Below are positions 49,726 to 58,986 of a stretch of DNA of 64,000 bases, in pieces; position 1 is the stretch's first letter, and every line of letters starts with the position of its first letter. The stretch comes from Nocardioides marmoribigeumensis (lineage in GTDB: Bacteria > Actinomycetota > Actinomycetes > Propionibacteriales > Nocardioidaceae). Position numbers and translations under genes: made by a program. The notes beneath the pieces are model-generated. The model did no database searches, had not been told where the DNA came from, and was given only the letters and a program-made list of their open reading frames with translations. Where the stretch lies: contig NZ_JAVDYG010000001.1 in the NCBI RefSeq assembly GCF_031458325.1, forward strand, positions 3,038,001 to 3,102,000. The letters run 5' to 3'.

Positions 49726-51019
49726 CCCCCGCGGCCTCGGGCACCCAGGTGCCACCGGTCGCCCGGTAGTCCAGCCACGCCGGCGTGCCACCGGCGGCCT
49801 CCCGCAGCGCCTCGGCGTCCTGCGCGCTGGAGGGGACCGCCGACGTCCCCCGCTTCTCGGCCGCGCAGCGCTGCTGCGCCTTGTCCCACGTGACGGTCTG
49901 GCGGGTGAGGCTCCACGACCGGTCCGCCGCCCGGCAGGCGACCCGCAGGGGAGTGCCGCAGCCCCGGGAGACGAAGCGGCCGGTCGCGTCCGTCGCGGCG
50001 CAGTCGCGGGTGCTCGGCTGCCCCTCGGCCCACGACCAGACGAAGGCGTCGAGCCGGCCGTCGGCCGGACGCAGCTGGTCCACCGAGAGGAAGTTGAGCC
50101 CGCAGCGGTCGAGCTCGCGCGCGGCCTCCGGCGTCATCACCCCGGCGCCCTGCGTCGAGCCCACGACCGTGCGGTCCTCCCACTGCCGCTTCCACACCCC
50201 GTCGCCCCACACCGACGGCCCGAGCGGGTCGCAGGTCGGGGAGCCGGACGTCGCCTTGAAGACCGCCTGCTGCCGCGGGAGCGGGCTGCTCCACGACACC
50301 CCGGTCCAGGCCGTCCCCTGGCCGCACCCGGCGACCAGGACCACGCGCGCCCCCGAGGCGCGGATGTCGTCGGTGGAGAGCGTCGGGTCCAGGGTCTGGC
50401 AGGAGCCGCTCGCGGCCGGGCGGTAGAGCTCGTCGCCGAGGACCTCCTGGAAGTCCGCGGCGGCCGCGTCCCACACCGCGGAGCCGGACGGGTCGGCATA
50501 GCCACCGCCCACGTCGCCCTCGAGGAACACGACCTCGTCCTCGTTGCCGGGGGTGTCCAGCCAGTCGCGGACCTCCTGCAGGCGCTCGGAGAGCGGACGC
50601 TCGGTGGTGCAGAACTCGTGGCACGCGCCCGCGTCCTGCCCGACCAGCCCCGGCAGCGCGTGCGTGTCGAGCTCGAGGTGCCGCACGTCCATCCGGAGCT
50701 GGTCGCCGAGCTCGTAGACCTGGTTGGGGTCGAGCTCGGCCACCCCTGGCAGCGGCGAGTGCATCGTGTTGAAGCTGTTGTGCGTGCTGAGCACGTGGAC
50801 CTCGGCCAGCGGGAGCGACGCGCCCAGGTCCTCCTGCAGCTGCAGGGCGCGGTGCGTCCAGGAGCCGTCGTACGCCGCCACGGCGGCCGGGTCGGGCCCG
50901 CCGGTCAGGGCCTCGACCCCGTTGGTGAGCTGGCCGGTCAGCGAGCCGACCGGGTCGGCGTACGCCGTGGGGGTGGCGAGCGCGACGAGCGCGGCGGCGG
51001 CGAGGGCGAGCGTCTTCAC
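49718..51019 (-). CDS. secreted PI-PLC-like phosphodiesterase
   Basis: A 433-aa protein with a Sec signal peptide (first 21 residues, TAYA-D cleavage). The PI-PLC X-like core has STHNSFNT with candidate catalytic His 80, and RHLELDTH (Glu 116, Asp 118) for the metal/second acid-base site. The C-terminal half contains a LamG- or lectin-free region with several Cys (DCAATDATGRFVSRGCGTPL). It resembles calcium-dependent bacterial phosphatidylinositol-specific phospholipase C domain proteins. A role in hydrolysing phosphoinositides or other inositol lipids is probable from the family. It is secreted or anchored outside the cell. Confidence 0.88.
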   Translation of the reverse strand: MKTLALAAAALVALATPTAYADPVGSLTGQLTNGVEALTGGPDPAAVAAYDGSWTHRALQLQEDLGASLPLAEVHVLSTHNSFNTMHSPLPGVAELDPNQVYELGDQLRMDVRHLELDTHALPGLVGQDAGACHEFCTTERPLSERLQEVRDWLDTPGNEDEVVFLEGDVGGGYADPSGSAVWDAAAADFQEVLGDELYRPAASGSCQTLDPTLSTDDIRASGARVVLVAGCGQGTAWTGVSWSSPLPRQQAVFKATSGSPTCDPLGPSVWGDGVWKRQWEDRTVVGSTQGAGVMTPEAARELDRCGLNFLSVDQLRPADGRLDAFVWSWAEGQPSTRDCAATDATGRFVSRGCGTPLRVACRAADRSWSLTRQTVTWDKAQQRCAAEKRGTSAVPSSAQDAEALREAAGGTPAWLDYRATGGTWVPEAAGVS

Positions 51020-51057
51020 GGGTGGGCAACGAGCCGGCGCCCGGAGCCGTTACGGCG

Positions 51058-51090
51058 AAGGGCCCCGGGGACCGAGTCCCCGGGGCCCTT
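51058..51090 (-). terminator. 15-bp perfect hairpin, terminator of the immune-inhibitor gene
   Basis: AAGGGCCCCGGGGAC (51058-51072), loop CGA, GTCCCCGGGGCCCTT (51076-51090). The hairpin is perfectly paired and lies 11 bp beyond the stop of the M6 protease gene on the minus strand. A short run of C/T follows. It is a strong intrinsic-type stem despite the missing long U-tract, and it separates the protease from the PI-PLC-like gene. Confidence 0.75.
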
Positions 51091-51101
51091 GCCAGCAGCA
51101 A

Positions 51102-53426
51102 TTACTGCTTCGGGTTCGTGACCTCCACGGTCAGGAAGCCGTCGTCCTCCGACAGGACGGTCGCGACGACGCCGGCACCGGCCACCTTGGTGGAGTTGAG
51201 CGGGTTGCTCGAGCTCCAGTAGCGGTTGGGGTCGGAGTCGTTGAACGACCGCTGCTGACGACCGGTCGGGCCACAGGCCTGCTGGGTCTGGACGGTCTGG
51301 TTCTTGCCCTTGCCGACGAGCACCTCACGGTGCAGGCAGACGGGGTCGACCTGGTCCAGCCCGAAGGTCGCGTCGAACGGCTGGCGGCGGTTGCTGGGTG
51401 CAGCCGTCGTGCCCTCGTAGGAGAACTTCGCGGGCGAGGCGTCGACCGGGAGCGACTGGCCGTAGCCGTTGTGGTCGATCGTGTTGTTGTCGACCTGACG
51501 CTTGTCCTGGAACCACACCAGCAGACCGTCCTGGAACGGGAAGTGCTCCACCCAGTTGGGGGCCGTGTAGCCCTTGCTGAACTGGTAGGGGCCGTTCTCC
51601 AGCGTGGCGTCGGCGCCGACGTACTGCCGGTTCTCCAGCCAGTAGTACTGCGGCGCGACCCGCGAGGCGGTGCCGTCGGTGGCCTTGAAGCCCTTGGGCG
51701 TGAAGCCGGTGCTGCCGTCCTCGGCGCCGTCGGACAGGACGGTCTTGTTGCCGGCCTTGAACACGATGTTGTCGAGGAACGCACCGGCCAGGGCCACGCC
51801 CGTGTCGGTCTTGTAGAGGAAGCGGAACTTCGACGCTGCGCCCGGCGAGTAGGAGTACCTGATGCCGGTCCACTTGCCGTTGGAGCTGCCGGTGATGGAG
51901 CCCGCGTTCTTCCAGTGGATCCCGTCGGTGGAGTACTGGCCGATCAGGTAGTCGTAGTTCTTCTCGATGTCGTACCACGCCTTGGCGGTGACGGTGATCG
52001 TCTTGGCCGCGGGGAGCTTCTCGGTCGTGGTGAGGCGGTTGGCGAGGTCGTCGCCCGTGCCGGTCCACCAGGACTTCGCGCCGGCGTAGGGCTTGGTGTA
52101 CTCCGCCGACATCTCCTTGTCCTCCAGCGGCACCATCACGGCCTGGTCGGCGCCGTCGTAGGTGTTCGCCGACGGGCCGAGCTTGAACGTGGCCGCCTTG
52201 CCGTCGGGCTGGGCCACGGAGTAGTCCAGCCAGCCGAGGAAGAACTTCTCGTCGGGGCCGAAGCCGTTGGCGTGCGTGCCGATGCCGGTCGGGTCGCCGT
52301 ACGACATCCACGAGCCGGACGACATGACGGTCCAGAACGACGTGCCGTTCTCACCGCCGGCGGTGTCGTAGAAGTCGGGCAGGCCGAGGTCGTGGCCGAA
52401 CTCGTGGGCGAAGACGCCGAGGCCGCCGTTCTCCGGCTCCACGGTGTAGTCGCCGACGTAGAGGCCGGTCTCGCCGATCTGCACGCCACCGAGCAGGGAG
52501 TACTCGCCGTTGTCGCCCGCGAGACCCGGGCCGGTCTGGCCGTACTCGTCGCCGTGGACGTAGGAGCGGTGCGACCAGATCGCGTCGGCGCCGCCGTTGC
52601 CCTCCTCGCCCTCGCCGGCGTGCACCGACTGGAAGTGGTCGATGTAGCCGTCGGGCTCGTTGTAGTTGCCGTCGCCGTCGAAGTCGTAGCGGTCCCAGAC
52701 GTCGAACTGCGAGAGGTAGTCGGCGATCTGCGCGTCGGACTTGCCGGCCGCCTTCTGCTGGGCGTACCAGGTGTCGACCGCGTCGTTGACGTAGTCCCAG
52801 GCGCCGCCCTCGTCCTCACGCGGGTTGGCCCCGTAGTAGGCGCCGTTGTGGGGCAGCGTGACCCAGTCCTCGGTGGTCACGTCCACCGAGTAGCGGCCGC
52901 CGGACTGCTCCTTGTAGTAGCCGGCCATCGACTCGTTGGAGTCGCCGCTGAAGATGTTGTCGTAGTACGCCTTGGAGAAGTCCTTCTCCCACACCGTCGA
53001 GTTGTCCTCGGCGCGGACCGGCTCCTTGATCTGGTTGTGCTCGGGCCCGGGGGTGCCGCCGTAGGTCTTGTCGACCTGGTCGCCGTACTCCGCCAGGACG
53101 GTCCAGATCTTGTCGGTCTTCTCGCGCGGGAACTCCACGAACGCCGACGGGTCCTGCGGGCTCGCGGCGCCGACGCGTACGACGGCCCCGCCGCCCGCGC
53201 GCTGGGTCAGCTTGGCCTTGCCGGAGGTGAGCAGCTCCAGGGCCCTGGCGCGCTTGGCGGCCACCTCGTTGGCGAGGGGCCCGGGCCGGTTGTCCGGCCG
53301 CTTGGCGGTCGTGTTGGTGGCGGTGCCCGGATCGGTCACGGCCTGGGCGGTCGTCGGCTGCATCAGCGCGGCGGTGACGGCTGCCGCCACCACTGCTGCC
53401 GACGCGCCCTTGCGGGGTGTCTTCAC
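51102..53426 (-). CDS. secreted immune inhibitor A-type metalloprotease (M6)
   Basis: A 774-aa protein with a signal peptide (cleavage near residue 29, TAQA). A pro-region precedes the catalytic domain. The zinc motif is HEFGHDLGLPD with His 341, Glu 342 and His 345, followed by a third ligand further on, and SFWTVMSSGSWMSYG after it, which fits peptidase family M6. The C-terminal half is beta-rich, with immune inhibitor A-like domains (DDLANRLTTTEKLPAAKT onwards). It is a secreted zinc endopeptidase for extracellular protein. Transcription is from the minus strand, with the terminator at 51058-51090. Confidence 0.93.
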   Translation of the reverse strand: MKTPRKGASAAVVAAAVTAALMQPTTAQAVTDPGTATNTTAKRPDNRPGPLANEVAAKRARALELLTSGKAKLTQRAGGGAVVRVGAASPQDPSAFVEFPREKTDKIWTVLAEYGDQVDKTYGGTPGPEHNQIKEPVRAEDNSTVWEKDFSKAYYDNIFSGDSNESMAGYYKEQSGGRYSVDVTTEDWVTLPHNGAYYGANPREDEGGAWDYVNDAVDTWYAQQKAAGKSDAQIADYLSQFDVWDRYDFDGDGNYNEPDGYIDHFQSVHAGEGEEGNGGADAIWSHRSYVHGDEYGQTGPGLAGDNGEYSLLGGVQIGETGLYVGDYTVEPENGGLGVFAHEFGHDLGLPDFYDTAGGENGTSFWTVMSSGSWMSYGDPTGIGTHANGFGPDEKFFLGWLDYSVAQPDGKAATFKLGPSANTYDGADQAVMVPLEDKEMSAEYTKPYAGAKSWWTGTGDDLANRLTTTEKLPAAKTITVTAKAWYDIEKNYDYLIGQYSTDGIHWKNAGSITGSSNGKWTGIRYSYSPGAASKFRFLYKTDTGVALAGAFLDNIVFKAGNKTVLSDGAEDGSTGFTPKGFKATDGTASRVAPQYYWLENRQYVGADATLENGPYQFSKGYTAPNWVEHFPFQDGLLVWFQDKRQVDNNTIDHNGYGQSLPVDASPAKFSYEGTTAAPSNRRQPFDATFGLDQVDPVCLHREVLVGKGKNQTVQTQQACGPTGRQQRSFNDSDPNRYWSSSNPLNSTKVAGAGVVATVLSEDDGFLTVEVTNPKQ

Positions 53427-53610
53427 GTGTCTCCTCGAGTGCGGTTCACGACGAGGACCGGCGCGGGAGGTCTTCCCGCTCGACCGGACCTCGGAGCGGA
53501 CGCTACGTCAGGAAGGACGTGATCGGAACCACCCCGGGGCGGCGAAAATCTCGGTTTCTGACCGATTCGTCGCCGGATCGTCCCGTGGACCATGCCCCTG
53601 GACGCACGAC

Positions 53611-53643
53611 AAGGCCCGCCGCACACGAGGTGCGACGGGCCTT
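53611..53643 (-). terminator. terminator of the cold-shock gene
   Basis: AAGGCCCGCCGCAC (53611-53624), loop, then GTGCGACGGGCCTT (53630-53643). The 14-bp stem has one G-T or mismatch position. It lies 18 bp past the stop of the cold-shock gene on the minus strand. There is no long U-run. Confidence 0.65.
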
Positions 53644-53661
53644 GGAAGACCTGGGGTCAGG

Positions 53662-53862
53662 TCAGATCGCGCGGACCTGCGAGGCCTGCGGGCCCTTGGG
53701 GCCCTGCACGATGTCGAACTCGACCTGCTGGTTCTCCTCGAGCGACTTGTAGCCGTTGCCCTGGATCTCCGAGTAGTGGACGAAGACGTCCGGCCCCTCA
53801 GTGGGAGCGATGAAGCCGAAGCCCTTCTCAGCGTTGAACCACTTGACGGTTCCCTGTGCCAT
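53662..53862 (-). CDS. CspA-family cold-shock protein
   Basis: A 66-aa protein from ATG 53862 ([10 protein letters not shown]), preceded by AAAGGG at about 12 bases; the in-frame GTG at 53880 adds six atypical residues. It has both RNA-binding motifs, KGFGFI and VFVHY. It is a single OB-fold RNA chaperone, with length equal to the family's usual 66-70 residues. The gene has its own terminator (53611-53643), and the leader between it and 53980 could form structures as usual for csp mRNAs. Typical role: melting mRNA secondary structure in cold or growth. Confidence 0.97.
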   Translation of the reverse strand: MAQGTVKWFNAEKGFGFIAPTEGPDVFVHYSEIQGNGYKSLEENQQVEFDIVQGPKGPQASQVRAI

Positions 53863-54180
53863 GTTGCATTGCCCTTTCACGAGCGTGTGATGGTGAAGAC
53901 GAATCCGACACAGGCAGTGAAGACACAGCAGTGAAAACCAAGACCAGCGAAGAACTCTGTTCCTACCCTACGCCCTCGAGGCCCAGAAGCCGATTCGGGC
54001 GGTCGCCGTGTCGGTCCGAAGGTCTCTCGGACGCCCGCCGGACGGGCCGGGCACGACGGCGATGTCGCCCACCTCACCCTCCGCAGCCACGCCGGCGCGC
54101 TCACCTGGCGAGAGGATGGAGGTGTCAGGTCGGAGCGACGCTCCGCGCCCTCCGACACCACCGTGTGGAGGAGGTCCGTG
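53863..54180. promoter_or_regulatory. cold-shock leader/promoter region and upstream of DUF4389
   Basis: This 318-bp gap has no gene. On the minus strand, TAGGGT (53965-53970) is a possible -10, giving a leader of roughly 90 nt before the cold-shock start, consistent with regulated csp leaders. The rest, 54000-54160, shows no clear motif beyond GGAGGAGG just before the DUF4389 gene. The promoter call is weak. Confidence 0.3.
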
Positions 54181-55662
54181 ATGACCACGGCCATCGATCC
54201 CAACGGGACGCCCTCGAACGCGCTCAGGTCGCGCAACCGTCCTGTCCCGCTCGTCCTCGGCGTCCTGCTCGCCCTCGTCGGACTGCCGCTGCTGCTCGGA
54301 GGCCTCGGTCTCAGCTGGGCCCTGGCGACCCAGCGTGATGCCGACGGCTTCTTCACCCTGCCGAGCGAGCACCTGACCACCAGCGTCACCGCACTGAGCA
54401 GCGGGGCGGTCGAGCTCGGCCAGGCGGACTCCGACCGGTTCTGGACCGAGCACGACCTGGCGACGCTGCGGCTCGACGCCCGCTCCACCAGCGGCTCGGT
54501 CTTCGTCGGCGTGGCTCCGACCCGTGACGTCGAGGCCTGGCTCGCCGGCACGTCGTACGACGAGCTGACCGACGTGCGCACCGACCCGTTCCGCTACTCC
54601 CTGACCCGGCACGGCACGGAGGGGACCCTGGGCAGCACACCCGGTGAGCAGACCTTCTGGACCGCGCAGGCCACCGGCCCCGGCACCCAACGGCTGGTCT
54701 GGGACGTCGACCCCGGGACCTACACGCTCGTGGTGATGAACAGCGACGCCACCGCCGGCGTGGACGTCGACCTCACGGTCGGTGCCCGCTTCGGCTTCCT
54801 CGTCCCGATCGCCGTCGGCCTGGTCGTGGGCGGTGTCCTGCTGATCGCCGTCGGCGGCCTGCTCATCGCGTACGGCGTGCACCCGGCCGGCCCCGCGGTC
54901 CCCACCCAGCGGACGACCGTCCCGGTGGGGGTGACCGAGACTCCGCGGCCGTCACCGGTCCACGTCACCGGCTTCCAGGACGAGCACCTGAGCCGCGGCC
55001 TGTGGCTGGTCAAGTGGCTGCTCGCCCTGCCGCACTGGATCGTGCTCGCCGTGCTGTGGGTGGTCTACGCCGTCCTGACCGTCGTCGCGTTCTTCGCGAT
55101 CCTCGTCACCGGTCGCTACCCGCGCTCGCTGTTCGACCTCGACGTGGGGATCATGCGCTGGACCTGGCGGGTGCAGTTCTACGCCACCAGCGCGATCGGC
55201 ACGGACCGCTACCCGCCGTTCACCCTCGGACGCAGCGACTACCCGGCCGACCTCGACGTCGACTACCCCGAGCACCTCTCGCGGGGGCTCGTGCTCGTGA
55301 AGTGGTGGCTGCTGGCGATCCCGCAGCTGCTCGTCGTCGCGGTCCTCGCCGGCACGTGGAGCGGGTCCAGCGACCGGTCGCACCTGGTCGTCGGGGGTCT
55401 GATCGGCGCGCTCACCCTCGCCGCGGGCCTGCTGCTGCTGTTCACCGGGCGCTACCCGCGGCCGCTGTTCGACCTCCTGGTCGGGCTCAACCGCTGGGTG
55501 TTCCGGGTGCTCGCCTACGTCTCGCTGATGACCGACGACTACCCGCCGTTCCGGCTCGACCAGGGCCCCGAGGAGCCCGAGCCGCCTCGGCCCGCTGGCG
55601 CGCCTCCGGTCGCGCCGTTCAGCCAGGTCGAGCAGACGGCGGGTGACCGGGTGACGCCGTGA
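54181..55662 (+). CDS. DUF4389 membrane protein with two DUF4389 repeats
   Basis: A 493-aa protein from ATG 54181, with GGAGGAGGT ahead. The N-terminal helix (about residues 22-48) is followed by an external domain of about 160 residues, a second helix pair (about 205-230), and two DUF4389 repeats (HLSRGLWLVKWLLALPHWIV and HLSRGLVLVKWWLLAIPQLL), each with GRYPR..LFDL and a TDRYPPF or DDYPPF motif. It is an integral membrane protein with unknown activity, common in actinobacteria. Its stop overlaps the GTG of the next gene (GTGA). Confidence 0.9.
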   Translation: MTTAIDPNGTPSNALRSRNRPVPLVLGVLLALVGLPLLLGGLGLSWALATQRDADGFFTLPSEHLTTSVTALSSGAVELGQADSDRFWTEHDLATLRLDARSTSGSVFVGVAPTRDVEAWLAGTSYDELTDVRTDPFRYSLTRHGTEGTLGSTPGEQTFWTAQATGPGTQRLVWDVDPGTYTLVVMNSDATAGVDVDLTVGARFGFLVPIAVGLVVGGVLLIAVGGLLIAYGVHPAGPAVPTQRTTVPVGVTETPRPSPVHVTGFQDEHLSRGLWLVKWLLALPHWIVLAVLWVVYAVLTVVAFFAILVTGRYPRSLFDLDVGIMRWTWRVQFYATSAIGTDRYPPFTLGRSDYPADLDVDYPEHLSRGLVLVKWWLLAIPQLLVVAVLAGTWSGSSDRSHLVVGGLIGALTLAAGLLLLFTGRYPRPLFDLLVGLNRWVFRVLAYVSLMTDDYPPFRLDQGPEEPEPPRPAGAPPVAPFSQVEQTAGDRVTP

Positions 55663-56174
55663 GCGCGACGCGCACCGACCTGCACTGGCTCCCGCTCGGA
55701 GCCGGTGGTCGGTGCGTCCGCACCAACGGCCGGGTCTACGAGCGGGTGCTGGCGACCGCGCAGCGTCGTACGCCGTGCGAGCTGTTCCACGCCGCCCTCC
55801 TCGTCCACTCGCCCGAGGGCACGACGGTGCTCGAGGTCGCGCCCGTCTGGGACTGCCCGGACGGGCGGACGGACCACGGCGCTGTCGTGACCGGGCCGGT
55901 CGGGCTCCGGACGCTCGGGCGCTGGTCGCTGTTCCGCTACGAGGTGCGGTGCTGGCGAGACGGGGTCCTCCCCGACCTCGACGCGACCGTCGGGCAGCCC
56001 GTCACGCTGACCGAGGACGCGGCCGTCGGCCCTCGCCTGGTCGAGCTCGCCCCACGGGTTCCCGCCCTGACCTGGGGCCGGGACGAGCTCCGGCTCGCCC
56101 GGACTGGGCCGGGCGAGCCGTCGGTCCTGCTCAGGCGGTGTCCCACCGGAACAGCCGGGACGCCACGAACGTGA
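55659..56174 (+). CDS. hypothetical soluble protein, 171 aa
   Basis: It starts at GTG 55659, overlapping the DUF4389 stop. The sequence (TDLHWLPLGAGGRCVRTNGR; RTPCELFHAALLVHSPEGTT; GRWSLFRYEVRCWRDGVLPD) looks like a small beta-rich enzyme or binding protein seen as hypothetical in actinobacteria, with conserved Arg, Tyr and His positions. The last 44 bp overlap the convergent ABC permease end. No function is recognised. Confidence 0.72.
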   Translation: MSATRTDLHWLPLGAGGRCVRTNGRVYERVLATAQRRTPCELFHAALLVHSPEGTTVLEVAPVWDCPDGRTDHGAVVTGPVGLRTLGRWSLFRYEVRCWRDGVLPDLDATVGQPVTLTEDAAVGPRLVELAPRVPALTWGRDELRLARTGPGEPSVLLRRCPTGTAGTPRT

Positions 56175-57195
56175 GGACGGCGGCGAAGGCGAGCAGGATC
56201 GCCATCGGGACCAGCGCCGAGGCGGGCCCCTCGCCGCGGACCATCACGTCGAGCATCGCGTCGTTGAGGTGGCGCAGGGGGAGGGCCTTCGAGACGACCT
56301 GCAACCAGGACGGCGCGCCCTCCAGCGGGAAGAACGAGCCGGACAGGAACGCCATCGGCAGGACGAGGAAGTTGGCCAGGTTGACCGCTCCCTCCGTCGT
56401 GCGGGACAGCGCACCGGCGAGGAGCCCGAGCGACATGAACGCCAGCGTGCCGGTGACCAGCAGGGGGACCGCCATCCACCAGGCGCCGTCGAGCTGCAGT
56501 CCGAAGGCGGCCATCCCGAGACCGACGAAGATCGCCAGCTGCACCAGGGCGATCGTGATCGTCACCAGCACCCGGGCGCTCACGATCGCCCCGGCCGGGG
56601 CCGGTGAGAGCTGCAGCCGTCGCAGCAGCTTGCTCTCCCGCCAGCCCTGCAGCGTGGCGGCTGCCCCGAAGGCCGCGCTCATCGCGACGGCCCAGCCCAG
56701 GAGGCCGGGCGTGACGAACTGGATGGTCTTGAGCGAGTCGTCCTCGACCCGCTCGGTGCGAAGGGTGAAGGCCGGCGGCCTGCCGGACGCGGCGACGTTG
56801 GCGGCGTCGACGAACGCGCGGAGCGTGCCCTGGGTGATCGCCGCCCGGACGGCGTCGGTCTGCGTGTAGTGCGCGACCAGCGTGTCGCCCCTCATCTCGA
56901 CCGCGACGTCGGCATCGCCCTTGCGCACTCGGGTGATCGCGCCGGCGCGGTCCTGGGTGCGGGTGGTCTCGAACGTCTCGTCCCACGCCTTGCGGGCGTC
57001 GGCGGGGAGGTCGTCGATCAGCGGCACCGCTCCGACCTGCACGAGCTCGACCTTGGACTGCTGCGGGTCGTTGAAGATCCCGCCGAACAGCACCAGGAAC
57101 ATCAGCGGGAAGACGAGGGCGAAGAACACCGACGCCCGGTCCCGCACGAATCCCTTGAGGATCGCCAGCGCGATCGCACGGAAGGCGGGGCTCAC
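56131..57195 (-). CDS. ABC-2 type transporter permease
   Basis: A 354-aa protein from GTG 57195, overlapping the ATPase stop (GTGA). It has one helix near the N-terminus (FFALVFPLMFLVLFGGIF), a large external loop (residues about 45-175), then five transmembrane segments with MSLGLLAGALSRTTEGAVNL and MAFLSGSFFPLEGAP, typical of ABC-2 (drug/daunorubicin-type) permeases. With the adjacent ATPase it forms a homodimeric exporter. The substrate is unknown. Confidence 0.93.
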   Translation of the reverse strand: MSPAFRAIALAILKGFVRDRASVFFALVFPLMFLVLFGGIFNDPQQSKVELVQVGAVPLIDDLPADARKAWDETFETTRTQDRAGAITRVRKGDADVAVEMRGDTLVAHYTQTDAVRAAITQGTLRAFVDAANVAASGRPPAFTLRTERVEDDSLKTIQFVTPGLLGWAVAMSAAFGAAATLQGWRESKLLRRLQLSPAPAGAIVSARVLVTITIALVQLAIFVGLGMAAFGLQLDGAWWMAVPLLVTGTLAFMSLGLLAGALSRTTEGAVNLANFLVLPMAFLSGSFFPLEGAPSWLQVVSKALPLRHLNDAMLDVMVRGEGPASALVPMAILLAFAAVLTFVASRLFRWDTA

Positions 57196-57941
57196 GGGCG
57201 GTACTCCCGCCCGGTCAGGTCGAGGAAGACGTCGTCGAGGGTGGCGGGTCGCGCGTCGGGTCCGGACCGGGCGTCGAGCGAGGCGCGCAGCTCCGCCGGC
57301 GTCCCGAGCCGGAGGATCCGGCCGCCGTCCATGATCGCCACGCGCTCGCACAGCAGGTCGGCCTCCTCGAGGTGGTGCGTGGTGAGCACGATCGTCCGCT
57401 GCGACTCGGTGAGGCTGCGCAGCAGGTCCCACAGGTTGTGCCGCGCCTGCGGGTCGAGAGCCGCGGTCGGCTCGTCGAGGAACACCAGCTCGGGGTCGTG
57501 GACCAGCGCGCAGGCGATCGCGAGCCTCTGCTTCTGCCCGCCCGACAGGTTCTCGGTGCGCGAGGACGCCTTCTCCGCCAGGCCCACGCGATCGAGCCAC
57601 GCCTCCGCACGGTCGGGCGGCACGTCGTACAGCGCCCCGAAGGTGCGGATCTGCTCGCGCGCGGTGAGGCGCTCGAAGAACGCCGAGGTCTGCAGCTGCA
57701 CGCCGATGCGGCGCAGGAGCGCGGTGTCGCGCGGGTGGGACGGGTGCCCCAGCAGCTCGGCCCGCCCCGCGTCCGGCTTGCGCAGTCCCTCGAGCAGCTC
57801 CAGCGTCGTGGTCTTGCCGGCGCCGTTGGGTCCGAGGATGCCGAAGGTCTCGCCGACCCCCACCTCGAGCGAGACACCGTCGACCGCACGCAGGTCGCCG
57901 TAGGTCTTGACCAGGTCCTGGGCTACGACGGCGCGCTCCAT
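57192..57941 (-). CDS. ABC transporter ATP-binding protein
   Basis: A 249-aa ATPase of the ABC-2 exporter. Walker A GPNGAGKTT (37-45), signature LSGGQKQRLAIA, Walker B LVFLDEPTAALDP, and the His switch in LTTHHLEEADLLCERV. It ends in coupled overlap with the permease start. ATG 57941 lies 4 bp after the stop of the universal stress protein, so all three minus-strand genes may be one transcript. Substrate not predictable; DrrA-like resistance or lipid export are possible. Confidence 0.96.
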   Translation of the reverse strand: MERAVVAQDLVKTYGDLRAVDGVSLEVGVGETFGILGPNGAGKTTTLELLEGLRKPDAGRAELLGHPSHPRDTALLRRIGVQLQTSAFFERLTAREQIRTFGALYDVPPDRAEAWLDRVGLAEKASSRTENLSGGQKQRLAIACALVHDPELVFLDEPTAALDPQARHNLWDLLRSLTESQRTIVLTTHHLEEADLLCERVAIMDGGRILRLGTPAELRASLDARSGPDARPATLDDVFLDLTGREYRP

Positions 57942-57945
57942 GCGG

Positions 57946-58809
57946 TCAACCTACGGGCACCACCAGGACCGGGCAGGTGGAGGTGCGGATGGCGGTGCGG
58001 GCCACCGAGCCCAGCCGGTGGGGCAGCGGGGTGTGGTGGGTGTGCCGGCCCACCACGAGCAGCCGGGAGGTCGCCGCGAGCCGGGACAGCGCGTCGGCGG
58101 GCCACTCGTGCAGCGCCTGGACCTCGATCGGGAGGCCGGGGTGCTGCTCGAGGACCGGCCGCGCCGCGGCCAGCAGGTCGTGCTCGAGACGGGTGTCCCA
58201 CTCGGGGTCGATCCTGGCGCTGATCAGGTCGTCGTACACCGAGTCGAGGTGCCACCCGTGCACCAGCCGCAGCGGGGCCCCGGTGGACGAGGCCTCTGCT
58301 GCGGCCGTCTCCAGCACCTGCTGGGGCGCGCCCCCCTCGTGGACGCCGACCGTCACCCACTCGCCGGTGTGGTCCGGCGACCAGCCCTCGGGCACGGCCA
58401 CCACCGGGCAGTGTGCGTGAGTGGCGACCGCGGTCGTCGTCGAGCCGGTGTGGATGCGGTGGCTCCGGTCGCGGTGGCTGACCACGACCAGGTCCGCGTC
58501 CCGGCTCAGGTCGACCAGCATCTGCCCGGGCCGCCCGTCGTCCAGCACGGCCTCCGGCTTGTCGACGCCCTCCGGCGCCACGTGGAGGTAGGCCTCCACG
58601 CAGCCGTGGAGGAGGTACGACGCGGCCTCGGCCAGCGGTTCGTCGGCCACCAGCACGCTCGGTGGAGGAGGCGGGAGCACGTGCCCGTAGGCGTGCGCGA
58701 GGGTGACGCGCTCGCCCGTGCGGGCGGCTCGCTCCCCGGCCCACCGCAGGGCCGCTGTGTCCTGGCCCTTCCCGGTCACTCCGACGACGATTCCGTGTGC
58801 GCTGGTCAT
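57946..58809 (-). CDS. tandem universal stress protein
   Basis: A 287-aa protein with two UspA domains. ATG 58809 (MTSAHGIVVGVTGKGQDTAA) is chosen because AAGGA lies in front; the longer frame adds low-complexity residues. Domain 1 covers about residues 1-140 and domain 2 about 145-287. The second ends with LLVVGRHTHHTPLPHRLGSV and CPVLVVPVG, where the ATP-binding motif G-2x-G-9x-G(S/T) is recognisable (GRHTHHTPLPHRLGS). Such proteins bind ATP and are typical of hypoxia/dormancy responses in actinobacteria. The gene is divergent from the GAF protein and precedes the ABC genes. Confidence 0.93.
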   Translation of the reverse strand: MTSAHGIVVGVTGKGQDTAALRWAGERAARTGERVTLAHAYGHVLPPPPPSVLVADEPLAEAASYLLHGCVEAYLHVAPEGVDKPEAVLDDGRPGQMLVDLSRDADLVVVSHRDRSHRIHTGSTTTAVATHAHCPVVAVPEGWSPDHTGEWVTVGVHEGGAPQQVLETAAAEASSTGAPLRLVHGWHLDSVYDDLISARIDPEWDTRLEHDLLAAARPVLEQHPGLPIEVQALHEWPADALSRLAATSRLLVVGRHTHHTPLPHRLGSVARTAIRTSTCPVLVVPVG

Positions 58810-58890
58810 GACGACGTCCTTCCGTGCACGTCCAGCCTTCCGCTGCCCACTGGTGGACCCCAGGGCCGATGGGCACCAGCCCCGACCCCA

Positions 58891-58912
58891 CCTGGCCCTG
58901 ACCGGGGCCAGG
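58891..58912. promoter_or_regulatory. inverted repeat in divergent region
   Basis: CCTGGCCC (58891-58898), 6-nt spacer, GGGCCAGG (58905-58912). It lies between the divergent universal-stress and GAF-protein genes. It may be an operator for a response regulator or just a GC-rich hairpin. Confidence 0.35.
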
Positions 58913-58986
58913 CTCCCCGGGTTCGATGGGAAGCCGGGCACGGGCGAGCCCGACTACCCATCGAGCAGCACCTCAGAGGAGGGGAC

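Noticed and set aside
50724-53522. 932-codon plus-strand frame across PI-PLC and M6 protease
   Set aside because: It is the antisense of two signal-peptide-bearing enzymes with intact motifs and has a Gly/Val/Leu/Arg mirror composition.
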